Origin: a bacterium
Lineage (GTDB): Bacteria; Planctomycetota; UBA1135; UBA2386
DNA: 64,000 nucleotides
Direction of reading: 5' to 3'
Assembly (NCBI GenBank): GCA_024743115.1
Contig: JANSXC010000004.1
Span: 328,113 to 392,112, forward strand
Both the position numbers and the translations under genes were made by a program. The notes beneath the pieces are model-generated. The model was not told the origin of the DNA, searched no databases, and saw only the letters and a program-made list of their open reading frames with translations. Shown here piece by piece: positions 6,856 through 16,979 of the stretch (position 1 is its first letter; every line of letters begins with the position of its first letter).

Positions 6856-9360
6856 ATGCGTTCTCGTCCGCTTCGCGCCTTGCTGCCCGCCATGCTGGCG
6901 GCCACCCTCCTGCCGGCGAATCTCGTGGCGCAGGGCGAGATCGATCGGCTCGTGGCGACTGGGTTCGCGAAGCGGGGGCTCGTGCCGAACGCAGCGACCG
7001 ACCGCATCACCTGGCTGCGGCGCGTGAGCCTCGACCTCATCGGTCTGCCGCCCACGCCGTCCGAGGTTGCGGACTTCGTCGCGGACGCGGCGCCCGGTGC
7101 GCGCGAGCGGGTAGTCGATCGGCTGCTGGTATCGCCTGCGTACGGCGAGCGCTGGGCTGGCTGGTGGCTCGACCTGGCGCGCTACGCGGATTCGCAGGGC
7201 TACGAGAAGGATGCGCTGAGGCGGTCGATGTGGCGCTATCGCGACTGGGTCATCGCTGCATTGCAGCGCGACATGCCGTTCGACGAGTTCTCGATCACGC
7301 AGCTCGCAGGCGACCTGCTCCCGGAAGCGACGCTCGAGCAGAGACTCGCGACGGCGTTCCATCGCCAGACGATGACGAACACGGAAGGTGGCACGGACGA
7401 CGAGGAGTTTCGGGTCGCCGCCGTGATCGATCGAGTCGACACGACGATGTCCGTGTGGATGGCCGCAACCGTCGGGTGTGCGCAGTGTCACGATCACAAG
7501 TACGACCCGATCTCGCAGCGTGAGTTCTTCGGGATCTATGCGTTCTTCAACCAGACGGCCGATTCGGACCGCGGTGACGATCGGCCGCGACTGCGGGTGC
7601 CATCAGTGCAGCAGCTGGCTGCGGTGTCCGGCCTCGAGCGAGAGCTGGCCGAGCAGCGGTCGCGGCTGCATGTAGACGATTCGATCGTCTGCGCCTGGGC
7701 GCAGCGTGAGCGGTCGGCGTTCGAGCAGTTCGCGAGCGCCGCGATCGAGCTCTCGACCTGGCACCTGCTCGGTCCGGTCCGCGCATCGACTTTCGAAGTG
7801 GCGCACAAGACCGCGTTCGGCGTGGAGCGGGACGGCGTGCGGTTGCGCGAGGTGCAGGATGGTCGTTCGTGGGAGCCGCGCCCCGACTTCGTCGACGGCA
7901 AGGTTCACAACTGGTCGGGCGATCGCAGCGCCTTCTACCTGCATCGCCGACTGACCGCGACGCGGGCGGCGCGGGCGACTCTGTCGCTCGGCAGCGACGA
8001 TGCGATCAAGGTCTGGTGGAACGGCGAGGAGATCCTGTCGCGACGAGTTGGCCGAGGCGCGGCGGCGGACCAGGAGATCCTCGAGGTCGAACTGCGGGAG
8101 GGCGACAACGAGCTGTTGCTCAAGGTCACGAACGGCGGCGGTCCCGGCGGGTTCTACTTCGATCTGCGGGCATCGCAGTCAGGCCGTTTGGTAGCGGGCC
8201 TGCTCGCCTCTGATTTCGAGCATTTGCCTGCGGCCGCGCTCGCCGAACTGCGGCAGGCGTACGCACGGTCCGCGCCGGCGCTGGCCCCGACTCGTGAGCG
8301 GATCGCGGCAGTCGAGCGTGAGCTCGAAGAGAGTCGCGGTCCTGCGGTGCCAGTCATGGCGGAGCTCGCGGGGGAACATCGCCGCACGACGCGTTTGCTC
8401 CTGCGGGGGAGCTTCCTGACTCCGGGCGAGGTCGTCGAGCCGCACACTCCCGACTGTTGGCCGCCGTTCCCTGCTGATCAGCCGAAGAATCGGCTCGGGT
8501 TCGCGCGCTGGCTGCTGTCGCCCGACAACCCCAGGACTGCACGTGTGGTTGCGAACCGGATCTGGGCCGAGCTGTTCGGGCGCGGTCTCGTCCCGACGCT
8601 CGAGGACTTCGGATCCCAGGGCGAGGCGTGCTCGCATCCCGAGCTGCTCGACTGGCTCGCAGCCGAGTTCGTGCGGGGGGGCTGGTCTCTCAAACGCCTG
8701 CTGCGAACGATCGTGTTGTCGGCGACCTACGGGCGTAGTTCCGATGGGACCGAGGATCAGCGCGCGATCGATCCCTACAACGTCTGGCTGGCGCGAGGAC
8801 CCGCGTTTCGCATGACGGGTGAGCAGCTGCGGGATCAAGCGCTCGCCGTGTCCGGGTTGCTCCATCCGCAGGTCGGTGGCCCGAGTGTGATGCCCCCGCA
8901 GCCGGATGGCGTGTGGTCGCAGATCTACAGCGGCGCGAAGTGGGACGTTGCTACGGGGTCCGACCGACATCGCCGCTCGCTCTACACGTTCTGGCGCCGG
9001 ACGAGTCCGCACCCGGCGATGATGATCTTCGACGCGCAGAGTCGCGAATTCTGCGTGTTGCGGCGACAGCGCACCAACACGCCGTTGCAGGCGCTGGTGC
9101 TCTGGAACGACCCGCAGTTCTTCGAGGCCGCCGAGAGACTGGCCGAACGGGTCCGAGTCGAGCGCGGCGCGGATGGGGTCGCGGATGGTGTGCGGTGGCT
9201 CTGGCGGCAGTGTCTGTTGCGCAAGCCTGCCCCGGCGGAGGTCGCGCGCCTCGTGGACCTCGTGCGCACCGACCGTGCTGCTGGCGCAAGCGTCAAGGAG
9301 TCCTGGGCCGCGGTCGCCAGTGTGCTGATGAACCTCGACGAGTTCGTGACCAAGCGATGA
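6856..9360 (+). CDS. DUF1549/DUF1553 (PSCyt2/PSD1) planctomycete cytochrome
   Basis: This 834-residue exported protein has a signal peptide (residues 1-26, ending LVAQ). DUF1549 begins around 'RRVSLDLIGLPPTPSE' (residues 55-70) and includes 'YADSQGYEKDALR' and one haem c motif CAQCH (residues 208-212). A middle beta-sandwich resembling a carbohydrate-binding module ('LSLGSDDAIKVWWNGEEI', then 'GDNELLLKVTNGGG') separates it from DUF1553, recognised by 'RTARVVANRIWAELFGRGLV' and 'RQRTNTPLQALVLWNDPQF'. These proteins are abundant in Planctomycetota and nearly always paired with DUF1501; proposed roles are in polysaccharide breakdown or electron transfer, without biochemical proof. Its last 4 bp overlap the DUF1501 start (ATGA). 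Confidence 0.93.
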   Translation: MRSRPLRALLPAMLAATLLPANLVAQGEIDRLVATGFAKRGLVPNAATDRITWLRRVSLDLIGLPPTPSEVADFVADAAPGARERVVDRLLVSPAYGERWAGWWLDLARYADSQGYEKDALRRSMWRYRDWVIAALQRDMPFDEFSITQLAGDLLPEATLEQRLATAFHRQTMTNTEGGTDDEEFRVAAVIDRVDTTMSVWMAATVGCAQCHDHKYDPISQREFFGIYAFFNQTADSDRGDDRPRLRVPSVQQLAAVSGLERELAEQRSRLHVDDSIVCAWAQRERSAFEQFASAAIELSTWHLLGPVRASTFEVAHKTAFGVERDGVRLREVQDGRSWEPRPDFVDGKVHNWSGDRSAFYLHRRLTATRAARATLSLGSDDAIKVWWNGEEILSRRVGRGAAADQEILEVELREGDNELLLKVTNGGGPGGFYFDLRASQSGRLVAGLLASDFEHLPAAALAELRQAYARSAPALAPTRERIAAVERELEESRGPAVPVMAELAGEHRRTTRLLLRGSFLTPGEVVEPHTPDCWPPFPADQPKNRLGFARWLLSPDNPRTARVVANRIWAELFGRGLVPTLEDFGSQGEACSHPELLDWLAAEFVRGGWSLKRLLRTIVLSATYGRSSDGTEDQRAIDPYNVWLARGPAFRMTGEQLRDQALAVSGLLHPQVGGPSVMPPQPDGVWSQIYSGAKWDVATGSDRHRRSLYTFWRRTSPHPAMMIFDAQSREFCVLRRQRTNTPLQALVLWNDPQFFEAAERLAERVRVERGADGVADGVRWLWRQCLLRKPAPAEVARLVDLVRTDRAAGASVKESWAAVASVLMNLDEFVTKR

Positions 9361-10793
9361 GTGCTCTTCCCGAAGGCGCGTTGTCAGAACGGCTGCGGCA
9401 GCTGCAGCGGCGATGGTTCTTGCGTCGATCCGGTGTCGGGCTCGGCGGTGTCGCGCTGGGGTCGCTGCTCCGTGATGATGGCGGCGGCGCGGCGGTGTAT
9501 CGCCGGCCGCACCCGGCGCGCGCGAAGAGCGTGATCTATCTGCACATGGAGGGCGCGCCGCCAACGCTCGACATGTTCGATCGCAAGCCCGAGCTCGATC
9601 GCCTCGATGGCGAGAAGTGCCCGGATTCGTTCCTTGCCGGCGAACGTTTCGCGTTCATCAAGGGTCATCCCCGGTTGCTTGGCCATCGCCACGGTTGGAT
9701 CCGCGGCAGCAACGGCATCGAGGTCTGCGAGCTGTTTCCGCATCTCGCGCAGCAACTGACGGAGACGACGCTCGTGCGCTCGATGCACACGAGCGAGTTC
9801 AATCACGCTCCGGCCGAGCTGCTGCTCTTCTCAGGGGCGCCGCGGCCCGGGCGACCGTCGATGGGAAGCTGGGTCTCCTACGGCCTCGGCAGCGAGAACC
9901 GCGACTTGCCCGCGTTCGTCGTGATGACCAGCGGTGGCAGTCTGCCGAGCGCCGGGAAGTCGCTCTGGAGCTCCGGTTTCGCGCCCACGGTGCACCAGGG
10001 CGTCGAGCTGCGCTCGCAGGGGGACCCCGTGCTCTATCTGCAGGATCCCCCGGGCTTCGACCGCGCGCGGCGTGCGCGCAGCCTCGCGGCGATCAACGAT
10101 CTCAATGAGCAGCGGCTGGCGATCACGGGTGATCCGGAGACCGCGACGCGGATCGCGCAGTACGAACTCGCGTTTCGCATGCAGGCCTCCGTGCCCGAGG
10201 CCGCGGATCTCGCGAGCGAACCGCCGGAGGTGCACGAGCTCTACGGCACGACGCCGGGCGAGACGTCGCTCGCGAACAACTGCCTGCTTGCGCGTCGACT
10301 CGTGGAGCGGGGGGTGCGATTTGTTCATCTGTTCGACGCCGGCTGGGACATCCACGGCACCAACAAGACGGACGACCTGATGACGCAGTTCCCGCGCAAG
10401 GCGCGCGAGCTCGATCGAGCCCTGGCCGGACTCATCGTGGATCTGCGGCGCCGCGGCCTGCTCGACGAAACGCTCGTCGTCTGGAGTGGCGAGTTCGGTC
10501 GCACGCCGATGAACGAGAAGCGCAACGGCAGCAAGCTCTTCGGTCGCGATCATCATCCACACTGCTTCTCGATCCTCATGGCGGGCGGCGGCAGTAAGCG
10601 CGGTGCGGTCGTGGGGGCGACCGATGCGATCGGTTATCGCATCACGGAGACTCCGATCCACGTACACGATCTGCAGGCCACGATCCTGCATCTGCTCGGC
10701 ATCGATCACGAGCAGCTGACGTACAAGTTCCAGGGGCGGCCGTTCCGACTCACAGACGTGCACGGCAAGGTGCGCGGCGAGCTGCTGGCCTGA
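9357..10793 (+). CDS. DUF1501 domain protein (sulfatase-like fold)
   Basis: This 478-residue partner of the preceding cytochrome is typical of the family. It has an N-terminal twin-arginine-like stretch ('RRWFLRRSGVGLGGVALGSL'), then 'KSVIYLHMEGAPPTLDMFDR', 'LVRSMHTSEFNHAPA', 'VVWSGEFGRTPMNEK' and 'GRDHHPHCFSILMAGGG'. DUF1501 belongs to the alkaline phosphatase/sulfatase superfamily; the His/Asp-rich 'GRDHHPH' segment would be metal-binding. The protein is probably exported. The ATG overlaps the upstream stop (ATGA), so translation is coupled and the pair should work together. The substrate is not known for the family. Confidence 0.92.
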   Translation: MSALPEGALSERLRQLQRRWFLRRSGVGLGGVALGSLLRDDGGGAAVYRRPHPARAKSVIYLHMEGAPPTLDMFDRKPELDRLDGEKCPDSFLAGERFAFIKGHPRLLGHRHGWIRGSNGIEVCELFPHLAQQLTETTLVRSMHTSEFNHAPAELLLFSGAPRPGRPSMGSWVSYGLGSENRDLPAFVVMTSGGSLPSAGKSLWSSGFAPTVHQGVELRSQGDPVLYLQDPPGFDRARRARSLAAINDLNEQRLAITGDPETATRIAQYELAFRMQASVPEAADLASEPPEVHELYGTTPGETSLANNCLLARRLVERGVRFVHLFDAGWDIHGTNKTDDLMTQFPRKARELDRALAGLIVDLRRRGLLDETLVVWSGEFGRTPMNEKRNGSKLFGRDHHPHCFSILMAGGGSKRGAVVGATDAIGYRITETPIHVHDLQATILHLLGIDHEQLTYKFQGRPFRLTDVHGKVRGELLA

Positions 10794-10812
10794 ACTGCCG
10801 ATCTGATCAGCT

Positions 10813-10829
10813 CGCCGCCGTTCGCGGCG
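10813..10829. terminator. Hairpin between convergent genes
   Basis: CGCCGC and GCGGCG form a perfect 6-bp stem around the loop CGTTC, in the 37 bp between the converging stops of the DUF1501 gene and the haem-binding propeller gene. There is no T-tract, so this is a weak bidirectional terminator candidate. Confidence 0.35.
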
Positions 10830-10830
10830 C

Positions 10831-13800
10831 TCAGCCCTTGCGGCGTCGCGAGAGGTACTCGACGAGGTCGCGGATCTGACGGCGGTCGAGCGTCCCGCCC
10901 ATCGGCGGCATCGCGCTCGCGCCGTCGGCCTTGCGCGTCTTGATGTGGGCCCAGTCGATGTTCGTTGCCTTGCCATCGACGTTCATGATGGTCAGCGAAC
11001 CGCCTTGGTCACGGGTGACGAAGCCGGTGTGGACGTTGCCGTTGTGCAGCTCGATCGTGGTCGAACCGAACCCTTCCGCGATCCGGGCGCTCGGGGCAAT
11101 CAGTGCTTCGAGCAGGTAGTTGCGGTTGCGCTGTTTGCCGATGCCATCGAGCACCGGGCCGGCATCGCCGCCGTTGCCTGCCACCTTGTGGCAGCGCGTG
11201 CAGCGCGTCGCTTCGTTGTCGAAGAAGATGCTGCGGCCCTTGCGCGCATTGCCACCCTCGAGCGCGACGCGCCAGCTGCCGAGTGCCCCGGCCTTGGCGT
11301 CGTCGGCCGCGCGCTGGCCGAGGAGGCGCTGGAGTTCGGGGTCGTCATGCTTGGCGGCGGCTTCGACGAGTTCGAGGTGGGCGCCTGCTGGCACGCTCTT
11401 CGGATCTGCGACGAACCGGCCGAGCCATTCCCGCAAGACGGCGGTGGCCGACTCGTGCTGCATGTCACCGAGCGCGATGAACGCTGACTGACGTTCGCCG
11501 ATCGATGCGTTCGCGGCGAGGGTGGACAGCACCGGCACGGCCTTCTCGGGAGCGGTCTTCGCGAGCAACTCGACTGCGCGCTTGCGCAGCGGCACCGGCG
11601 CCTTGGCGCCGATTGCAGCGACGGCGTTCGCGAGCTCGGGGGCGTTCATCTTCGCCAGCGCGTTGAGCGCGGCGACTCGTGCGCCCGTCGATGCTTCGGC
11701 GTCGGGGACCAGCTTGGCGAGGTCCGGGCGGCATTGGGCCAGTTCGAGTCGGCCCGCGGCCTTGGCGGCGGCTTCGGCGACGGTCTTGTCTTGCAGCAGT
11801 TCCGGCACGACGCTCGCGAACAGTTCCACGACCCGCTCGGCACCGGGGTGGCTGCACGGTCGCCAGTTGCCGAAGATGCGGTCCTGACCGTGGGGCTCCT
11901 GCCACTCGGCGAGGATTTCGATGGCTTCGATCCGCGTGCGAGGCAGGTGCGCCGTGAGGCTGGCGGCGTGCACGAGGCGCTCGCCGCACTCGACGTCACC
12001 GAGCATGCGGTTGGCGTTCAGCGCGCGCCAATCGATGGCGCCCGCGTCGGATCGATCATCGCCGACGAGGCGGGCCAGCGCGGGCAGCGCCGCGGGGATC
12101 GGCTCCTGATGGATCGCGCGCGCTGCCTCGTAACGCAGCGTCACCTCGTGGTCGGTGAGGAAGTCGGCGACGCGGGCGTCCTGCTGGCGGGCCAGAGCCA
12201 GGAGCACACCGAGGCGGACCGCGCGAGAACCGTTGCCGATGTGGGGGTGCAGGGCCGTCGGTTTCGCGATTTGCGTCAGGGCCTGGACTGCAGCGTGGCG
12301 CAACACGGCGTCGCGGTCGTCGTTCTGGCGCAGGAGTTCGATGAGCGGCTTGGTGGCCCGTCTGCTGGCAGCCGGACCGATGCGTGCGATCGCGAGTGCC
12401 GCTTCCCGACGCACGCGCGAACTCACGTCTTCGAGCAGTTTCACGAGTTTGCCGGTGGCCTGTTCGTGGCGGGCATCACCGAGCGTGCGCGCGGCCATGG
12501 CGCGGATGTCGCCGTCCCCGTCGTCGAGCAGCGTTGTCAGCGGCTCGAGTGCGCTGCTGTCCTTGCGGCCGAGGATGCCGAGGCCCCAGATGCCGTGTAG
12601 TCGCGCGAGGCGTGACTCGTCCGAGTCCGCCGCGGCTGCGAGGGCGTCGCGAGCGTTCTGGTCGACGAGCGCGAACTGCGCGGACTGCCGGACCCGCCGG
12701 TCTGGATGCCGTAGCAGGCCGCGCAGCTGGGTCTGCGGGCACTGCGACAGGTCGCTCGCGAGCAGCCGCGCGGTGTTGCGCAGCGTCATGTCGTTCTTCA
12801 TCTGCCGCGAACGCACGCGGTAGATGCGGCCCTTGCCCGTCTTGTCCCAGCCGGTTACCCAGTCGCTGAAATAGAGCGAGCCGTCGGGGCCGAAGTCGAC
12901 ATCCGTCGCGAGCGCGCGCCACACCGGCTTCATGCGCGACTCGAGTTCGTATCCCGCGCCCGCGCGTGCGAGGCGCACCGCCCAGATGCCGCTGTAGGTC
13001 GTGCCGCCGCGGAAGTCACAGAGGAACAGGCAGTCGCGATAGCGCTCAGGCAACCCGACGCCGGGATCGTACGCGAGGCCCGACGGCCCGTTGGCGAAGT
13101 TGGCGATCGGCGGCAGGATCCAGGCCGGTTGGCCGGGATGGCGTGGGTGCCACATTTTCTCGCGGTTCCACGCGCCGCGATCGGACAGCCACTGGAACCC
13201 GATGCGCCAGCCGCTGTCGGCGCCTGGCACGATCTGCACGAGCCGCGCGCGATCGCCGCCGTCGCTGTTGTTGTCGCCCGTGAAGAGGTCGCCCCATTGG
13301 TCGAACGCGAGCTCCTGTGGGTTGCGAAGGCCGCGATGCACGACTTCGAGGTCGCTGCCGTCGAGCTCGCAGCGCAGCACGGCGCCTTCGTGGGGATACG
13401 CGTGCGTCTTGCCCTCGTGCTCGACGTGGAACCCACGGTCACCGATCGAGAAGTAGAGCCGGCGATCGGGGCCGACGATGAGTCCGTGGAGGTCGTGACC
13501 GATCAGCGACGTGTGCACACCGTAACCGTCGTGCAGCGCTTCGCGCTCGTCCGCGACTCCGTCGCCGTCGGTGTCACGCAGGCGCCAGAGCTTCGGGATG
13601 TTCGTGAAGTACACGTCGTTGCCGACTGGTAGTACGCCCGACGCGATGCCGTCTTCGAGCTTGTTGAAGCCCGTCGCGAACACCGTGCTGCGATCGAGCG
13701 TGCCGTTCCGGTCGGTGTCGACCAGCATGCGGACGCGCTCGTGGTAGTTCTCGTAGTCGCTGAGCTTGTCGGCCAGGAACTCCTCGTACTTCTTCACGCG

Positions 13801-14163
13801 ATCCGCGACGGTCAGGCAGGCAAGATCGCGATCCTTCCACTGCATGTAGCTGCGGTTGTCGAAGACGCCGTCTTTGATTCGGAACGTCTCTGCCGCGTAG
13901 AAGCGACCCTTACCGTCGATCGCGAACGCGACGATGTTGCAGACGTCAGGTTCCGCGGCGACGAGATCGCACTCGAGCTGAGGACCGAGCTCGAACTTCG
14001 GGATCTGCTTCTGCGCGTCGTCGGATGCGTCGGCGATTTTCATCTTCTCGGACGCGGTCGCCTTCGCTGGGTCGCCCGTGGCGTGCTGGGCGGCGAGTTG
14101 GGCGGCGGGAGCGATGGCGATCGAAAGCGCGATAGTGGCTGACGGGAGACGCGGGCTGGCCAT
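10831..14163 (-). CDS. PVC-type haem-binding CxxCH protein (propeller, HEAT repeats, cytochrome c)
   Basis: This 1110-residue secreted protein starts at the ATG preceding a good signal peptide ('MASPRLPSATIALSIA', cleavage near AAQ). Residues ~60-480 form a propeller of the PVC/glucose-dehydrogenase type ('CNIVAFAIDGKGRFYAAETF', 'VGPDRRLYFSIGDRG', 'GDLFTGDNNSDGGDRA'). Residues ~500-950 are HEAT repeats. The C-terminus is a cytochrome c domain with CTRCH and the likely Met ligand in 'AMPPMGG'. Such proteins are planctomycete hallmarks, presumed periplasmic membrane-associated dehydrogenases that pass electrons to the attached haem. The open frame extends upstream to 14262, but that start would lack a signal peptide and overlap the divergent operon. 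The substrate is unknown. Confidence 0.9.
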   Translation of the reverse strand: MASPRLPSATIALSIAIAPAAQLAAQHATGDPAKATASEKMKIADASDDAQKQIPKFELGPQLECDLVAAEPDVCNIVAFAIDGKGRFYAAETFRIKDGVFDNRSYMQWKDRDLACLTVADRVKKYEEFLADKLSDYENYHERVRMLVDTDRNGTLDRSTVFATGFNKLEDGIASGVLPVGNDVYFTNIPKLWRLRDTDGDGVADEREALHDGYGVHTSLIGHDLHGLIVGPDRRLYFSIGDRGFHVEHEGKTHAYPHEGAVLRCELDGSDLEVVHRGLRNPQELAFDQWGDLFTGDNNSDGGDRARLVQIVPGADSGWRIGFQWLSDRGAWNREKMWHPRHPGQPAWILPPIANFANGPSGLAYDPGVGLPERYRDCLFLCDFRGGTTYSGIWAVRLARAGAGYELESRMKPVWRALATDVDFGPDGSLYFSDWVTGWDKTGKGRIYRVRSRQMKNDMTLRNTARLLASDLSQCPQTQLRGLLRHPDRRVRQSAQFALVDQNARDALAAAADSDESRLARLHGIWGLGILGRKDSSALEPLTTLLDDGDGDIRAMAARTLGDARHEQATGKLVKLLEDVSSRVRREAALAIARIGPAASRRATKPLIELLRQNDDRDAVLRHAAVQALTQIAKPTALHPHIGNGSRAVRLGVLLALARQQDARVADFLTDHEVTLRYEAARAIHQEPIPAALPALARLVGDDRSDAGAIDWRALNANRMLGDVECGERLVHAASLTAHLPRTRIEAIEILAEWQEPHGQDRIFGNWRPCSHPGAERVVELFASVVPELLQDKTVAEAAAKAAGRLELAQCRPDLAKLVPDAEASTGARVAALNALAKMNAPELANAVAAIGAKAPVPLRKRAVELLAKTAPEKAVPVLSTLAANASIGERQSAFIALGDMQHESATAVLREWLGRFVADPKSVPAGAHLELVEAAAKHDDPELQRLLGQRAADDAKAGALGSWRVALEGGNARKGRSIFFDNEATRCTRCHKVAGNGGDAGPVLDGIGKQRNRNYLLEALIAPSARIAEGFGSTTIELHNGNVHTGFVTRDQGGSLTIMNVDGKATNIDWAHIKTRKADGASAMPPMGGTLDRRQIRDLVEYLSRRRKG

Positions 14164-14260
14164 GCATTCATGCGACAGGTTCGGGCCGGTTTCGGCCACA
14201 TTGTCTTTCCCCGTTTGGCGTTGCCCCGCCATTCTCGTTCCGCTCGTCCGCAGGAGGATC

Positions 14261-15442
14261 ATGACCGCAGCGAAGTCGACCCCGTTGAAGTTCTTGGATC
14301 AGGCGCTCGGTGCGCTGCGCAATCTCGGCCTCATCAAGTCCGAGCCCGAGCCGGCGCCGATCGTGGCGTTGATCGATCGCATCGCGCACCTCGCTCCCGA
14401 CGAAGCCGCGGCGATCGCGCGCACGCTGTCGCAGGCCTCGTTGTTCAACGAGGTGGTGCGAGAGCAGATCGAGGCAGTCAACATCGGCGAACGCTACCGC
14501 GACATCACGAAGGGTTTCGATTCGATTCGCGACGACGCCAGGCGCATGGTCGACCAGATGGCCGACAACAAGATCGACACGTTCGAACGGCTGTCGAACA
14601 TCTGGATGAAGGTCACGCGCGGCGACATCCCGGCGCGCTTCGGCAAGATCAAAGACACCTATCTCGCGGTCGCCAAGGACACGCGGGATCAGGTGCAGCG
14701 GGAGCAGACGATCCTCGAGGCCTACTCGGATTTCCGCACCGCATTGAAGCAGGCGCAGGTGCTCGGATTCGAGCTCTTGAAGAAGGCCGAGGGGTCGCTC
14801 GATGCGAAGAAGACGGCGCTCGCCGATGCCGCTGCGGTGCTCGAAGCTTTCAGCGGCGAGGACGCGGCCGAGCGCGCCCAGCTCGAGCTCACGCGTGACC
14901 TCGCGTTGCAGTCCCTGCAGGCCGAGGACAAGCGTTATCAGATCGCCAAGGACCTCGCTGAGAACCTGTCGGTGGCCTACAGCACGACCGAGGTCGTCAT
15001 GGCCCGCATCGCGCAGATCACGGACGCCAAGGAGCGCATCTACTCCCAGTCGGTGACGTTCTTCGGCACGAACGAGACCGTGTTCACCGCGCTGTCCGCG
15101 TCGTTCACCGGGTTGCATGGTCTGCACGAGAGCACGCAGACGCTCGAGGCGATGAAGGACGGGATCAACAAGAGCCTCGAGGCGCTCGGTGAGGTCGGCA
15201 CGGAGATCCAGGAGGCCGCGCTGAAGGCTGGCTACGGCCCGACGATTCGCGCCGAATCCGTGGCGAAGCTCGTCGAGGCGGTCGTGAGCTATCAGGAACG
15301 TAGCTACGAGATCATCGACGAGATGCGCGAGCTCAGCACTCGCAATGAGGCCGACGTCACGGCGGCGGTAGAGTCGGGCAAGAAGCGCATGGTCGCTCTG
15401 CAGAATCGCGTCGCGGCGCTGCCGGCGCCGAAGAACTCGTGA
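14261..15442 (+). CDS. TelA-like alpha-helical protein, first gene of a coiled-coil trio
   Basis: A 393-residue, almost wholly helical soluble protein without signal or membrane segment. The layout resembles TelA/'toxic anion resistance' proteins: a charged N-terminal half ('LSNIWMKVTRGDIP'), a long central helix, then helices around 'AYSTTEVVMARIAQITDAKE' and a C-terminal coiled coil. The resemblance is by pattern only and needs a profile search. The ATG follows AGGAGG at 14251-14256 (short spacing). The stop overlaps the next gene by 4 bp (GTGA), so the two products are probably made in a fixed ratio. TelA proteins are linked to tellurite or envelope stress resistance, but no ter genes lie nearby, so I assign no function. 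Confidence 0.55.
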   Translation: MTAAKSTPLKFLDQALGALRNLGLIKSEPEPAPIVALIDRIAHLAPDEAAAIARTLSQASLFNEVVREQIEAVNIGERYRDITKGFDSIRDDARRMVDQMADNKIDTFERLSNIWMKVTRGDIPARFGKIKDTYLAVAKDTRDQVQREQTILEAYSDFRTALKQAQVLGFELLKKAEGSLDAKKTALADAAAVLEAFSGEDAAERAQLELTRDLALQSLQAEDKRYQIAKDLAENLSVAYSTTEVVMARIAQITDAKERIYSQSVTFFGTNETVFTALSASFTGLHGLHESTQTLEAMKDGINKSLEALGEVGTEIQEAALKAGYGPTIRAESVAKLVEAVVSYQERSYEIIDEMRELSTRNEADVTAAVESGKKRMVALQNRVAALPAPKNS

Positions 15443-16977
15443 ACGTCGGGTCCGAGGCCGTCGAGGATCCCGGCATCGATCCGGTGGGTGGCGATTCCGG
15501 GAGCGGCGATTCAAGGAGCAATGATGGCGCCGTTGCGCCGGTGGCCAGCGACGTGGCGCTCGATCGCGTCATGCTCGCGATGGATGTCGTCGACACGCTG
15601 CGGCACGAGCGGAAGCTCGTGGCAGTCGAACTCGACGACGAGCGTCGGCAGGCCGAGCTCGTGGCGCGCATCCGCGGGATCTACGACTCGCAGGGCATCG
15701 AGGTCAGCGACGAAGTGATCGCGGAGGGCGTCGCTGCTCTGCGTGAAGAGCGTTTCGTCTACCGGCCGCCGGAACGCAGCTTCGAAGTCTGGCTCGCGGA
15801 GGTCTACGTCGACCGTCGCAAGTGGGCGATCGTGTTCGGCAGCGTGGCGCTGGTCGCGCTGCTCGTGTGGGGGGCGATTGCGGTCCCCGCCTGGGTCGGT
15901 GAGCAGAACCGTATCGCCGCGTTCGAGCAGGCGAGCATCGATCTCGGAGCGCGGGCCCGCGAGGCCGCGAATCGGGGGGGCGCGTTGCGGGGGCAGCTCG
16001 ATCATGCGCGCGGTCTCACGAGCGCCGTGCAGCCAGAGCGGTTGTTCGACGAGGCGGAGAGTGCGTTGTTGCGTGGGCTCGGTTTCGCCGAGACGCTGCG
16101 TGACGCGGTCGTGCGTCTGCCACAGCGGGCGGGCTACGTCGAGGCCGCCGAACGTTGGGACACGGCGGTTGCCGCGGCGACCGAACTCGCCGGCAACGCG
16201 GAGACGGCGTTCGACGAGACCCGTGCCACGCTCGATGCGATCGTGGAGCTGCGGCGGCTGCACGACGGACTTGCCGCGTTGCGGCAGCGGATCGACGAGG
16301 CCGAACTCGATGCGGTTGCTCGGCGGGACCTCGTGGAGCTCGCGGGGGCGGTCGATGCCGCGATCACGGTTGCGGATCCGCGCGATGCGGCGGCCCGGCT
16401 GCACGAGCTCGAGGCTGCCTTGCAGGAACGGATCACCGCGCGCCAGGTCCTCGCCGAGCTTCGCCAGCGGTTCGAGATCGCAGTCAAGAGCTGTGAAGGA
16501 GCCGACCCCGAGCCCGTGGCGCAGGCCCGGGCCGCGGATCTCGAGTCACGCTTCCAGCAGGGAATTCTGTCTGGGGACGCGAAGGTGGTCGCCGAGACCG
16601 TGCGTGACCTCGAAGCGTTGGCGGAGCAACTGCTGCAGAGTTATGAGCTGCGCATCGTGACCCGGCGCAACCAACGCAGCGGCGTTTGGCGGCATCCGAA
16701 CCGCAACCGCAATGCGCGAAACTACTACATCATCGTCGAGGCGGTTGATGCTGACGGCAAGCGCCTGCGCCTGCCGATCGAGAACGAGGAGACGGGCCGC
16801 ACGAGTCGCGTACGCACGTTCGGTGTCAGGGTGTCCGAGGCGGCGTACGAGCAGGTCAAGGCCGACAAGCTCGACAATGGACTCATCGATCGGTCGCGGT
16901 TCGGCCGGAAACGACGTGGGCGACTCGCGCCCGACTACGACTTCGACGTCGTGGGTGGCTTCATCACGAGGTGGTAG
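15439..16977 (+). CDS. DUF6384-like single-span membrane protein
   Basis: A 512-residue protein. Residues ~37-125 form a conserved cytoplasmic head ('DRVMLAMDVVDTLRHERKLV', 'IRGIYDSQGIEVSDEVI', 'REERFVYRPPE'), which I associate with DUF6384. One transmembrane helix follows (about residues 129-150, 'WAIVFGSVALVALLVW'), then ~250 residues of Ala/Glu/Arg-rich coiled coil and a C-terminal beta-like domain from about residue 405 ('SGVWRHPNRNRNARNYYIIV'). The last domain, rich in Arg, Asn and Tyr, is well defined and may bind a ligand or partner. GTG start overlaps the upstream stop; the next gene begins 2 bp downstream. The family name is from memory and moderately certain; the function is unknown. 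Confidence 0.55.
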   Translation: MNVGSEAVEDPGIDPVGGDSGSGDSRSNDGAVAPVASDVALDRVMLAMDVVDTLRHERKLVAVELDDERRQAELVARIRGIYDSQGIEVSDEVIAEGVAALREERFVYRPPERSFEVWLAEVYVDRRKWAIVFGSVALVALLVWGAIAVPAWVGEQNRIAAFEQASIDLGARAREAANRGGALRGQLDHARGLTSAVQPERLFDEAESALLRGLGFAETLRDAVVRLPQRAGYVEAAERWDTAVAAATELAGNAETAFDETRATLDAIVELRRLHDGLAALRQRIDEAELDAVARRDLVELAGAVDAAITVADPRDAAARLHELEAALQERITARQVLAELRQRFEIAVKSCEGADPEPVAQARAADLESRFQQGILSGDAKVVAETVRDLEALAEQLLQSYELRIVTRRNQRSGVWRHPNRNRNARNYYIIVEAVDADGKRLRLPIENEETGRTSRVRTFGVRVSEAAYEQVKADKLDNGLIDRSRFGRKRRGRLAPDYDFDVVGGFITRW

Positions 16978-16979
16978 CG

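Noticed and set aside
6715..7497. Upstream extension of the vgrG frame
   Set aside because: It overlaps the divergent DUF1549 gene and a Shine-Dalgarno sits directly before the GTG at 6714.
8913..9356. Upstream extension of the DUF1501 frame
   Set aside because: It would overlap the DUF1553 coding region by about 440 bp; the ATGA junction at 9357 gives a natural start.
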